This document shows positions 51,947-60,479 of a DNA stretch of 64,000 bases, one piece after another; the first letter of the stretch is position 1, and every line of letters starts with the position of its first letter. This DNA is from Streptomyces sp. BHT-5-2 (GTDB taxonomy: Bacteria > Actinomycetota > Actinomycetes > Streptomycetales > Streptomycetaceae). Position numbers and translations under genes: made by a program. The notes beneath the pieces are model-generated. The model saw only the letters and a program-made list of their open reading frames with translations. It had not been told where the DNA came from and did no database searches. Where the stretch lies: assembly GCF_019774615.1 (NCBI RefSeq), contig NZ_CP081497.1, positions 2,542,001 to 2,606,000 of the forward strand, given 5' to 3'.

Positions 51947-53199
51947 TGGCCAACTCCCATGTTTCGCACGTCGCTTCGGCCTCCGAGAGGCAGTTCTGGT
52001 TCGGCGAGCAGGTCGCCCGCGGGGCGGCCGCGAACATCGCCCTGGGGCAGATCCGCATCGAGGGCACCCTCGATCTGCCGGCTCTCACGCGGGCGCTGGA
52101 TGCCGTCGTGCGCGGACACGAGGCGCTGCACACGGCGTTCGTGCTCGAAGGGAAGCAGCTCGTACGCAAGGTCGTTGAGCCGGTGCCCGCGCGGACGCCC
52201 GTGCCGCTCGCGGAGGGCACCGGCTTCGACGCCGTCGCGGCGCGGCTGGACGAGACCGGCTTCGATCTCGCCGCCGGTGTCCTGCACTGGGCCGCCGTGG
52301 CGCCGGACGCGGACGGCGCGATGCTCTACATCGCGGTGCACCACATCGCCTTCGACGGCCTCTCCCACGAAATCCTCACCGCCGACCTTGCCCACGCCTA
52401 TGGGCAGTCCCTGACGGGTGCCGCCCCCGAGCTGCCGCCAAGGCCCCGTGCGGCCGTCACCCCCCTGGGCGCCGCCCAGCGCGAGGAGCTCGCCGCGCAC
52501 TGGCGTACCGCCCTCGCAGGTGTCGCCGATCTGCCTTGCGAGGGCGCCGGGTTGAGCCAGCGCGACCTGGCGCGGTCCCCTCTCGTCGAGCACCGCACCA
52601 CGTGTGCGGCGGGGCGGGCGGGGGAGTTGCGGAAGCGGGCGCGTGAGGGCGCCAAGACGCCGTACGCGTTGTTGCTGACCGCCTACGGGCGTGCCCTCGC
52701 CGACCTCACCGGAGCCGCCGCCGACTTCTGCGTCGGCACCCCGATCGCCACCCGGGGCCCGAACCAGGAGCACGAGGTGGGCTGCCTGCTCAACACCGTG
52801 CCCATCCGCATGCGTGACCTCGGCGAACCCGAAGCGGCCGACCAGGTCTGGAACTCCGTCGTCGACGCGGTGCTCCACCTGGACCTGCCCTGCGACCAGA
52901 TCGTGGCGGAGTGCCGGACCGGGCGGAGCCGCCGGATGCCGCTGTTCCAGGCGCTGTTCGCCCACCAGAGCTGGACGCGGACCGTCCACCAGGCCGGGAG
53001 TGCCCGGCTGTGGACGGTGCCGGTCCGGCCGGTGGGCGCGCAAGCGGAGGTGCAGATGCAGGTGTGCGAGGTCGACGGGGACGCCTTCGACATCCTCGTC
53101 CAGGCCCCCGTGGGCGGCCCGTGGGACGGCCGACTCCCCGATCTCATCGCCGCGTTCGACAGCCACCTCGAGCGGCTCGCCAGCGCGCCCACGCACTGA
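51946..53199 (+). CDS. Free-standing condensation domain
   Basis: A 417-residue protein consisting of one condensation domain with an intact motif (YIAVHHIAFDGLSHE, HHxxxDG). The usual solvent-channel pattern is present (GTPIATRGPNQEHEVGCLLN, TVPIRMRDL). It starts by sharing an A with the SDR stop (TGATG). It has no carrier or A domain, so it must act on two carrier-bound partners, or on one carrier-bound chain and a free amine. In the absence of a thioesterase domain it is one candidate for product release. Confidence 0.9.
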   Translation: MANSHVSHVASASERQFWFGEQVARGAAANIALGQIRIEGTLDLPALTRALDAVVRGHEALHTAFVLEGKQLVRKVVEPVPARTPVPLAEGTGFDAVAARLDETGFDLAAGVLHWAAVAPDADGAMLYIAVHHIAFDGLSHEILTADLAHAYGQSLTGAAPELPPRPRAAVTPLGAAQREELAAHWRTALAGVADLPCEGAGLSQRDLARSPLVEHRTTCAAGRAGELRKRAREGAKTPYALLLTAYGRALADLTGAAADFCVGTPIATRGPNQEHEVGCLLNTVPIRMRDLGEPEAADQVWNSVVDAVLHLDLPCDQIVAECRTGRSRRMPLFQALFAHQSWTRTVHQAGSARLWTVPVRPVGAQAEVQMQVCEVDGDAFDILVQAPVGGPWDGRLPDLIAAFDSHLERLASAPTH

Positions 53200-53236
53200 G
53201 CGCGCTCACGTACTGAAGGAACCAGGAACCACGCGA

Positions 53237-53926
53237 ATGACCAAGCTGATCTGTCTGCCGTACGCGGGTGCGGGCGCCGGCGTCTACCGGCCCTGGCGCG
53301 CTATGTCCACACCCCGGCTGGAGGCCGTGCCGATCCAGCTTCCGGGCCGGGAGGAGGAGTACGGCGCACCGTTCTACGCGACGATCGCCGAGGCCGCCGA
53401 GGACATCGCCGGACGCATCCGCGCGGCCGTCGGCACCGAGCCGTACTCCCTCTTCGGGCACAGCTTCGGCTCGATCCTCGCCTACGAGACCACCCAGCAA
53501 CTGATCGGGCACGGCGGCCCGCTGCCCGAACAGATCGTCGTCAGCGGCTCGGTCAGCCCACGCCACCGCGAGCGCCGACTCATCTCGGCGGACGACGACG
53601 AGCAGGCCGTCGCCGACCTGCGCGACATGGTGGGCCAGGACATCGAGTCGCTCAACCACCCTGATCTGCGCGCCCTGTTGCTGCCCGTGCTGCGCGCCGA
53701 CGTCAAACTCCTGAGCGACTACGAGCCCGCCGCAGGCCGGGCCCCGCTGCCCATCCCGCTCACCGCGATCCGCGGCGACGCCGACGTGATGGTCCCGGTG
53801 CCGGAGTGGCGGGACTGGTCGGCGTTCACCTCGGCCGCCTTCCGGGAGCTGCAGATGCCCGGCGGCCACATGTACCTCGCCGACGACTGGGGGCTGGTGT
53901 GGAAGACCATCGAGGAGTTGCTGTGA
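53237..53926 (+). CDS. Type II thioesterase (second of two)
   Basis: A 229-residue editing thioesterase. LICLPYAGAGAGVYRPW, nucleophile SLFGHSFGSILAYE, Asp in AIRGDADVMV, His in MPGGHMYLADDW. It is clearly a paralogue of the protein at 32960 but not a recent copy. AAGGAACC lies before ATG 53237. It follows the free C domain by 37 bases and overlaps the SHMT-like gene by 4 bases. Each divergent operon therefore carries its own editing thioesterase. Confidence 0.93.
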   Translation: MTKLICLPYAGAGAGVYRPWRAMSTPRLEAVPIQLPGREEEYGAPFYATIAEAAEDIAGRIRAAVGTEPYSLFGHSFGSILAYETTQQLIGHGGPLPEQIVVSGSVSPRHRERRLISADDDEQAVADLRDMVGQDIESLNHPDLRALLLPVLRADVKLLSDYEPAAGRAPLPIPLTAIRGDADVMVPVPEWRDWSAFTSAAFRELQMPGGHMYLADDWGLVWKTIEELL

Positions 53927-55350
53927 CGCCGACGGTTTCCGGGCGGGACCAAGAGGCCATGGATTCCGGACGTGCCCAGGAGCCCGGCCAGACACAGCTG
54001 TTGAGGCACGGCGCGGACCTCCTGAGCCGCACTGACCCCGCCCTCGCCGCCCTCCTGGACGCGGAGGTCGGCCACCAGGCGGGTACCCTCGCCATGGTCG
54101 CCTCGGCCAGCGCCGCCGACCCCTCTGTCCTCGCCGCGGGCGGCGCCGCCCTGTCGAACGTGACGGCGGAGGGATACCCGGGCGCCCGCTACCACCCCGG
54201 CGCGGTGCACTTCGACGGGGTCGAGCGGCTCGCGGTGGAGCGTGCCAAGGCGGCGTTCCTTGCGCAGTACGCCAACGTCCAGCCGCACTCGTGCTCCTCG
54301 GCCAACTTCAGCGTGCTCTCCAGTCTGATCCCCGTGGGCGGCGTGCTGCTCGGCCTCGACCTGGACGCGGGTGGACACCTCACGCACGGCTCGCCCGCCT
54401 CGGTGACGGGACGTCACTTTCGGTCCGTTCACTACGGCTTGGACGCGCACGGGCTCATCGACTACGCGTCCGTGGCGGAACTCGCCCGCGCACACCGCCC
54501 CGCCGTCATCGTCGCGGGCGCCAGTGCCTACCCGAGGACCATCGACTTCGTACGCTTTCGGGAGATCGCGGAGTCGGTCGGGGCGTATCTGCTCGCCGAC
54601 ATCTCCCACATCGCGGGCCTGGTCGTCACCGGCGAGCACCCGAGCCCCATCGACGTCGCCCACATCACCACCACCAGCACCTACAAGCAGCTCGGCGGCC
54701 CGCGCGGCGGCCTGATCCTCATCGGCCGCGAGCACCGCACGCTCGCCCCCGACGGCCGCACCACCCTGGCCCGGCTCATGCAGCAGGCGGTCTTCCCGCG
54801 CTCCCAGGGCACCCCGAACCCGGCCGCGATCGCCGCCAAGGCGCGCGCCCTCGACCTGGTCACCAAGCCGGAGTTCAAGGAGACCACCCGGCGGATCGTC
54901 GAGAACGCCCAGGTCCTCGCCGCCGCCTTCACTGCCGCGGGCCACCGCGTCCTGACCGGCGGCACCGACAACCACATGGTGCTCCTCGACGTCCTGCACC
55001 GGGGCCTGACCGGCGTGGTCGCCGAACGAGCCCTGGAGGAGTGCGGCATCCTCGCCAACCGCAACCGCATCCCCGGCGACACCAAGCCGCCCCTGGTCGC
55101 GGGCGGACTGCGCCTGGGCACCAACCTCCTCGCCCAGCGCGGCATGGGCCCGGCCGAGATGGCCGACTGCGCCCGCCTCCTCGACACCGTCCTCGGCGCC
55201 ACGACGTCGCTCGACGACACCACGTACGCACTCGCCCCCCAGGTCCGCGAAGACGTACGCGGCGAAGTGGCCCGGCTGTGCGCCCGCTTCCCGCTGCCCT
55301 TCGGTACCGCTGCGCCCTTCCCCGCCGACGAGACAGGAGCAAGGCCTTGA
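53923..55350 (+). CDS. Serine hydroxymethyltransferase-like PLP enzyme
   Basis: A 475-residue fold-type I PLP enzyme of the SHMT family. Motifs: TAEGYPGARYHPGAVHFDGV, VQPHSCSSANFSVLSSLI, the PLP Asp/His in LLADISHIAGL, and the Schiff-base Lys in TTTSTYKQLGGPRGG. GTG 53923 overlaps the thioesterase stop by 4 bases; the N terminus is ~40 residues longer than in housekeeping GlyA. Cluster-borne SHMTs make unusual amino acids by adding a hydroxymethyl or aldehyde carbon, such as alpha-methylserine from alanine in some Streptomyces pathways. It probably supplies a monomer to the A-PCP gene that starts at its stop codon. Confidence 0.9.
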   Translation: MTPTVSGRDQEAMDSGRAQEPGQTQLLRHGADLLSRTDPALAALLDAEVGHQAGTLAMVASASAADPSVLAAGGAALSNVTAEGYPGARYHPGAVHFDGVERLAVERAKAAFLAQYANVQPHSCSSANFSVLSSLIPVGGVLLGLDLDAGGHLTHGSPASVTGRHFRSVHYGLDAHGLIDYASVAELARAHRPAVIVAGASAYPRTIDFVRFREIAESVGAYLLADISHIAGLVVTGEHPSPIDVAHITTTSTYKQLGGPRGGLILIGREHRTLAPDGRTTLARLMQQAVFPRSQGTPNPAAIAAKARALDLVTKPEFKETTRRIVENAQVLAAAFTAAGHRVLTGGTDNHMVLLDVLHRGLTGVVAERALEECGILANRNRIPGDTKPPLVAGGLRLGTNLLAQRGMGPAEMADCARLLDTVLGATTSLDDTTYALAPQVREDVRGEVARLCARFPLPFGTAAPFPADETGARP

Positions 55351-57740
55351 ACCGGACCACGAACGGGGACGCGAGCCAGGACGGCGTGCCCGGTCCCCTG
55401 CTCCTGCCAACCGACCGCCCGCGCCGCCGCACCGACCCTGTCCTCACGGCGGTTGAGCGACTGCCACTCTCGGACTCCGGCGCGCTCGATGCCTTCGCGG
55501 CCGCCTCGGGGGTTGCGGACGATGTCGTGCTCCTCGCCTGCTTCGCGGCGCTCGGCCACCGCTACACGGGACAGACGTCCTTCACGGTGTCCGTCGCGCC
55601 CGGGCGATCGGTGAGTGTCGCCGTCGAGGCGGTGGACTCCCTGTCCACTCTGACGAAGGCGAGTGGCGCTGCTGCTGAGGGAGCCTCACCAGTCGCCTTC
55701 GGTACCGAAGCCGGCGACAGCGGGTCTCATGAACTGCTGCTCCGTGTCCATCGTGACTCCGACCGCCTCGACGCGGAACTCCACTACGACGAAGGGCTCT
55801 TCGACGCGGAGACGGCCCGGCACCTCCTCGGCCACTACGCCACCCTTCTGGACGCCGCACTCGCCGACCCCTCCCGCGAAGTGAGCACGCTCCCGCTGCT
55901 CACCGACGCGGAGCAGACGAAGATCCTCGTCGACTGGAACGCCACCGGCGCCGACCTCTCGTACGACACCTGTCTGCACCACCGCTTCGAAGAGCGCGCC
56001 GCCCTGACCCCCGAGTCGACCGCGCTCCTCCACGGCACCGAACACTGGACCTTCGCCCGCGTCGACGCGCTGGCCAACAAACTCGCCCACCACCTCCGCG
56101 ACGTAGGTGTCGGCCCGGACACTCGCGTCGGGCTCTGCCTCGACCGTTCCGCCGACCTGCTGGTCTCCCTGCTCGCCGTCCTCAAGGCCGGTGGCGCCTA
56201 CGTCCCGCTCGACCCCGACTACCCCGCCCAGCGGCTCGCGACCATGGTGGACGGCGCCGGATGCGTGGCGATGGTCAGCCGCGGCGACCTGAGCGCCAAC
56301 CTCGGCGCCGCGGGGGAGACGCCGCTGGTGCTCCTCGACCGGGACGAGCCGCTCATCGCCGACCGCCCCACCCGGCGCCCCGACGTCGCCGTGACCCCCG
56401 ACGACCTCTGCTACGTCATCTTCACCTCCGGCTCCACCGGCCGCCCCAAGCCCATCGCGCTGCGCCACCGCGGGGTCCTCAACAACCTCGCCGATCTCAA
56501 CACCCGCTTCGGTGTGGGCGCGGGCGACAAGATCCTCGCGCTGTCGTCACCCAGCTTCGACATGTCCGTGTACGAGATGGTGGGGATGACCCTCGCGGGC
56601 GGCACCGTCGTCCTTCCCGACCGGGGGCGGATCAAGGACCCGGCGCACTGGGCCGGACTCCTCACCGAGCACGGCGTCACGGTGTGGAACTCCGCTCCCG
56701 CGCTGCTCGACCTCCTGGTCTCCCAGGCGGAGCAGGCCGGTTCGGCCTTTCCGGCGCTGCGGCTCGCGATGCTCGGCGGCGACTGGATCCCGGTGACCCT
56801 GCCGGACCGTGTCCGCCGCATCGCCCCCGACCTCCGCTTCATCGCCCTCGGCGGGGCCACCGAGTCCTCGATCCACTCGACGATCTACGAGGTCACCCGC
56901 ACCGACCCGGCCTGGGCGAGCATCCCCTACGGGCGCCCGATGGCCAATCAGCGCACCTACATCCTCGACCCCGCGGGCCAGCCCGTACCCGTCGGCGTAC
57001 CCGGCGATCTGCACCTCGCCGGAATCGGCCTGGCCCAGGGCTACTTGAACCAGCCCGAGCGCACCGCCGAGCGCTTCCTCACCTGGTCCCACGGCCCGGT
57101 GACCGGCGAACGCCTCTACCGCACCGGTGACTTGGCCCGCTACCGCGCCGACGGGCAGATTGAGCTGCTCGGCCGCATGGACTTCCAGGTGAAGGTCAAC
57201 GGACTGCGCATCGAGCTCGGCGAGGTCGAGTCGCTGCTGCGGGACCACCCCGAGGTCAAGGATGCGGTGGTCGCCGCGCACCCCGACGCCGTGGGGGACC
57301 GGCAGCTGGTCGGCTACGTCGTACTGCACGACCCCGCCGCACAGGACGCCTCGGCGCTCCGCGACCACCTGGCCGAGGCCCTGCCCGCGTACATGGTCCC
57401 CGCCACGATGATGGTCCTCGACGCCCTGCCGCTGAGCGCCAACGGAAAGCTGGACCGCAAGGCCCTGCCCGCACCGGGCCCCGGCGCGGAGGATGCCGAC
57501 GGCGACGCCCCGCGCGGCCACTGGGAGCAGCGGATCGCCGACGTGTGGCAGGAGGCGCTCGGCATCGAACGCGTGGGCCGCGACGCCGACTTCTTCACCC
57601 TCGGCGGCGACTCGATGAAGGCGGTCCGCAGCATCGCGAAGATCGGTGCCCCGCTGAGGTGGGCCGACCTCTACCGCCATCCCGTACTCAAGGACCTCGC
57701 CGCCCACATGGAGCGGCTCACCGCAGAGACCGTGAAGTAG
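55347..57740 (+). CDS. NRPS protein: partial C domain, A and PCP
   Basis: A 797-residue protein from TTG 55347, which overlaps the SHMT stop and has AGGAG 7 bases upstream. Residues 1-~185 are only the C-terminal third of a condensation domain (no HHxxxDG; ends LLGHYATLLDAALADP). The A domain follows (CYVIFTSGSTGRPKPIALRH, SFDMSVYEMVG, LGGATESSIHS, LYRTGDLARY, SANGKLDRKAL) and then a PCP (FFTLGGDSMKAVRS). Pocket residues read D-M-Y-N-M-G-L-I-H-K, nearest the cysteine-type group but with several changes, so an unusual substrate such as the SHMT product is plausible. GGDS in the PCP resembles the free carrier at 39136. Confidence 0.88.
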   Translation: MNRTTNGDASQDGVPGPLLLPTDRPRRRTDPVLTAVERLPLSDSGALDAFAAASGVADDVVLLACFAALGHRYTGQTSFTVSVAPGRSVSVAVEAVDSLSTLTKASGAAAEGASPVAFGTEAGDSGSHELLLRVHRDSDRLDAELHYDEGLFDAETARHLLGHYATLLDAALADPSREVSTLPLLTDAEQTKILVDWNATGADLSYDTCLHHRFEERAALTPESTALLHGTEHWTFARVDALANKLAHHLRDVGVGPDTRVGLCLDRSADLLVSLLAVLKAGGAYVPLDPDYPAQRLATMVDGAGCVAMVSRGDLSANLGAAGETPLVLLDRDEPLIADRPTRRPDVAVTPDDLCYVIFTSGSTGRPKPIALRHRGVLNNLADLNTRFGVGAGDKILALSSPSFDMSVYEMVGMTLAGGTVVLPDRGRIKDPAHWAGLLTEHGVTVWNSAPALLDLLVSQAEQAGSAFPALRLAMLGGDWIPVTLPDRVRRIAPDLRFIALGGATESSIHSTIYEVTRTDPAWASIPYGRPMANQRTYILDPAGQPVPVGVPGDLHLAGIGLAQGYLNQPERTAERFLTWSHGPVTGERLYRTGDLARYRADGQIELLGRMDFQVKVNGLRIELGEVESLLRDHPEVKDAVVAAHPDAVGDRQLVGYVVLHDPAAQDASALRDHLAEALPAYMVPATMMVLDALPLSANGKLDRKALPAPGPGAEDADGDAPRGHWEQRIADVWQEALGIERVGRDADFFTLGGDSMKAVRSIAKIGAPLRWADLYRHPVLKDLAAHMERLTAETVK

Positions 57741-57789
57741 GCCCGGGCCTCGCGGCCGTACCAGGTATGTGAAAGGGGGCCGCAAGGCC

Positions 57790-58827
57790 ATGCGCTGGAA
57801 CGAGATGTACATCGCCGGAACCGGCTCCTGCTTCCCGCAGCGCGACTACTGCGCCCAGGCCGTGGCCGAAGGCCGGTACGACGCCGATGAACACGAGAAG
57901 AACGGCTACCGGTCCATCAGCATCGCGGGCGAGATGTCCGCCGCAGATCTGGCCGTGTCCGCTGCCCGCCCGGCCCTGGCCCGCTCCGGGCACGCCGGCG
58001 ACGACATCGGCCTCGTCCTGCACGCGAGCCTGCACCACCAGGGGCAGGACCACTGGACCGCGGCCTCCTACATCCAGGAGCGGACCGCCGGCGGCCGGGC
58101 CCCCGCCCTGGAGATCAAGCAGGGCTCGAACGGCGGCCTGGCCGGGCTCGTCCTCGCCCTCTCCTACCTGTCCGCCCACCAAGGGCAGGGCGCCGCGCTC
58201 GTCACCACCGCCGACAAGTTCTGCCCGCCGGTCTACGACCGCTACAACAGCGACAAGTGGATGGTGCTCGGCGACGGCGGATCGGCCGCCGTCCTCTCCC
58301 GGCGCGGCGGCTTCGCCCGCGTGCTCGCCACTGCGATGGACTCCGATCCGGGCTTGGAGGAGATGTACCGGGGCGACGGCTTCAGCGACGCTCCCTTCGC
58401 GAGCGGCCTGCCGCTCGACCTGCGCGAGCGCAAGCGCGGGTACATGGACCGCGTCGGCCTGCCGGAGGTCGCCCTGCGCTGCACGGCGGGACTGCAGAAC
58501 GTGGTCAAGGAAGCCCTTGGCGACGCGGGCACGGACATCGACGGCATCGCCCGGTTCGTCTTCCCCAACGTCGGCAAATCCTTGGTCCAGTGGGACTACC
58601 TGGACACCTTCGGCATCGACGAGGACCGCACCACCTGGGCGTGGGGGAGCGGCATCGGGCACGCGGGCGCGGGCGACCAGTTCGGCGGCCTGAACCACCT
58701 CGCCGAAAATGGCGCGCTCGCCCCCGGCGACCGGGTCGTCCTCGCGGGCAGCGGCATCGGCTTCAGCTGGGCCTGCGCCGTCCTGGAGATCGTCGAGGCG
58801 CCCGAGTGGGAGCCGAGCGACGCGTAA
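57790..58827 (+). CDS. KAS III-like (thiolase-fold) acyltransferase with Ser at the nucleophile site
   Basis: A 345-residue protein of the FabH/CerJ-like family (MYIAGTGSCFPQRDY start; GIGFSWACAVLEIVE end). The nucleophile segment reads EIKQGSNGGLAGLVLAL, where related proteins have Cys in QGCNGG. Ser in this place is known from DpsC of the daunorubicin pathway, which still transfers acyl groups. The His/Asn positions also differ (FVFPNVGKSL, GSGIGHAGAGDQF). It may transfer an acyl or peptidyl group rather than condense with malonyl-ACP. The start is ATG 57790, although GTG 57769 is in frame. It stands between the A-PCP and free A genes. Confidence 0.85.
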   Translation: MRWNEMYIAGTGSCFPQRDYCAQAVAEGRYDADEHEKNGYRSISIAGEMSAADLAVSAARPALARSGHAGDDIGLVLHASLHHQGQDHWTAASYIQERTAGGRAPALEIKQGSNGGLAGLVLALSYLSAHQGQGAALVTTADKFCPPVYDRYNSDKWMVLGDGGSAAVLSRRGGFARVLATAMDSDPGLEEMYRGDGFSDAPFASGLPLDLRERKRGYMDRVGLPEVALRCTAGLQNVVKEALGDAGTDIDGIARFVFPNVGKSLVQWDYLDTFGIDEDRTTWAWGSGIGHAGAGDQFGGLNHLAENGALAPGDRVVLAGSGIGFSWACAVLEIVEAPEWEPSDA

Positions 58828-58872
58828 CTACCGCTGCCCCAGCCCTACTTGAACCCTTTAAGGAAGCACGAG

Positions 58873-60399
58873 ATGACCACTCTCTACGAGCTGTTCGCGG
58901 ACAGTGCGGCCCACCACCCCGACCGCACGGCCCTTGAGGTCCAGGGTGACCGGCTCACCTACGCCGAGCTGGAAGGGGCCGCCGCCCGCCTCGCCGCCCG
59001 CATGACCGAGGAGCTCGGGAACGTCCCGGCCCGGGTCGGCATCCTGGCCGCCCGCAGCCTGCCCACGTACGTCGCCTATCTGGCCGCCCTGCGCCTCGGC
59101 GCGACCGCCGTCCCGATGAACCCGACCTTCCCGGCCGCCCGGAACCTGGAGATCGCCACCTCGGCCGACGTCGACCTGATCGTCCTGGATCGCGCGGGCA
59201 CCAAGCAGCGCGACCAACTGGCGACGGAACACCGGGCGTTGCTGATGCCGCTCACCGCCGAAGCCCTGCTGGGAGCGGACGGGCCGGGCGCCGAGCCGAT
59301 CGCCGCCCCGGCGGATTCCGTCGCGTACATCCTGCACACCTCCGGCTCCACCGGGCATCCGCGCGGCGTGCCCATCCGGCACCGTAATGTCGTCCCCCTC
59401 ATCAACTGGATGATCAAGGGTTACGGCTTCGGCCCCGAGGACCGTACCTCGCAGAATGTCGAACTCACCTTTGACGTGGCGGTCTACGAGCTCTTCGTGA
59501 CCTGGGGCTGCGGCGCCGCCCTTGTGGTGCCGCGCGTCGACGACGTCGTACGGGCCTCCGCCTTCGTCAACGACAAGCAGATCACGCACTGGTTCTGCGT
59601 GCCCTCGGTCGGCGACATCGCGGCCCGCGTGGGCGCGCTCGCCCCCGGCTCGATGCCCTCGCTGCGCCTGCTTGTGTTTGGCGGCGAGCGCCTCATCGCC
59701 GCGCAGGCCGAACAGTGGGCGGCGGCCGCGCCCCACGCCGAACTCCACAACCTCTACGGCCCCACTGAAGTGTCGATCATCTGCACCGGCCAGCGCCTCG
59801 GCGAGCGGGGCGAGCTGCGCGGCCCCGGCTCCAACGGCACGATGCCCATCGGCCAGGTCCTGCCGCACCTGGAGTACGTACTCCTCTCCGAGGACGGCCA
59901 CCCCGCCGACCCCGGTGAACTGTGCGTGCGCGGCAACCAGCGCTTCGACGGCTATCTCGACCCCGCGGGCGACGCGGGCCGCTTCCTGACCTGGGAGCCG
60001 GGGACAACAGCCCGCGTCCACACGGGAGATGAGCCCGTCACCGCACGCCACTGGTACCGCACCGGCGACCGCGTCCGAACCGAGGACGGCTCCCTCGTCT
60101 TCCTCGGCCGCGTCGACGACCAGGTCAAGGTGCGCGGCCACCGCATCGAGGTCGGCGAGATCGAGGCCGCCCTCACCCGCCACCCGCACATCCGCGAGGC
60201 CGTGGCCGTGGCTCGTGAGAGCGACCTGGGCGGCACGCTCGTCGCCTTCTACACCGGAACCGAGATCCCGGCGGCGGAGCTGACCGCCTTCCTGCGGGAG
60301 CAGTTCCCCGTCTACATGATCCCCGGCCGTTTCGTCCACCAAGCGGCCTTCCCGCTCAACGCGAACGGAAAGGTCGACCGCAAGGCGCTCGCGGACTGA
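58873..60399 (+). CDS. Free-standing adenylation domain
   Basis: A 508-residue AMP-forming enzyme: AYILHTSGSTGHPRGVPIRH, LTFDVAVYELF, HNLYGPTEVSII, WYRTGDRVRT, LGRVDDQVKVRGHRIEVGE, NANGKVDRKAL. No carrier domain is attached. Pocket residues read D-V-Y-F-V-G-L-I-I-K, which I cannot assign to a known code. It is the natural candidate to load the carriers that lack their own A domain: the free PCP at 39136 and the C-PCP-E protein at 46760. AAGGAAG precedes ATG 58873. Confidence 0.9.
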   Translation: MTTLYELFADSAAHHPDRTALEVQGDRLTYAELEGAAARLAARMTEELGNVPARVGILAARSLPTYVAYLAALRLGATAVPMNPTFPAARNLEIATSADVDLIVLDRAGTKQRDQLATEHRALLMPLTAEALLGADGPGAEPIAAPADSVAYILHTSGSTGHPRGVPIRHRNVVPLINWMIKGYGFGPEDRTSQNVELTFDVAVYELFVTWGCGAALVVPRVDDVVRASAFVNDKQITHWFCVPSVGDIAARVGALAPGSMPSLRLLVFGGERLIAAQAEQWAAAAPHAELHNLYGPTEVSIICTGQRLGERGELRGPGSNGTMPIGQVLPHLEYVLLSEDGHPADPGELCVRGNQRFDGYLDPAGDAGRFLTWEPGTTARVHTGDEPVTARHWYRTGDRVRTEDGSLVFLGRVDDQVKVRGHRIEVGEIEAALTRHPHIREAVAVARESDLGGTLVAFYTGTEIPAAELTAFLREQFPVYMIPGRFVHQAAFPLNANGKVDRKALAD

Positions 60400-60479
60400 G
60401 CGGGTCCCTCACGGGGCGAGCGGAACCCTCGCCGGGTGAGCGCAAGAACAGCCGGAAGACCTTTGAGGAAGGAATGTCC

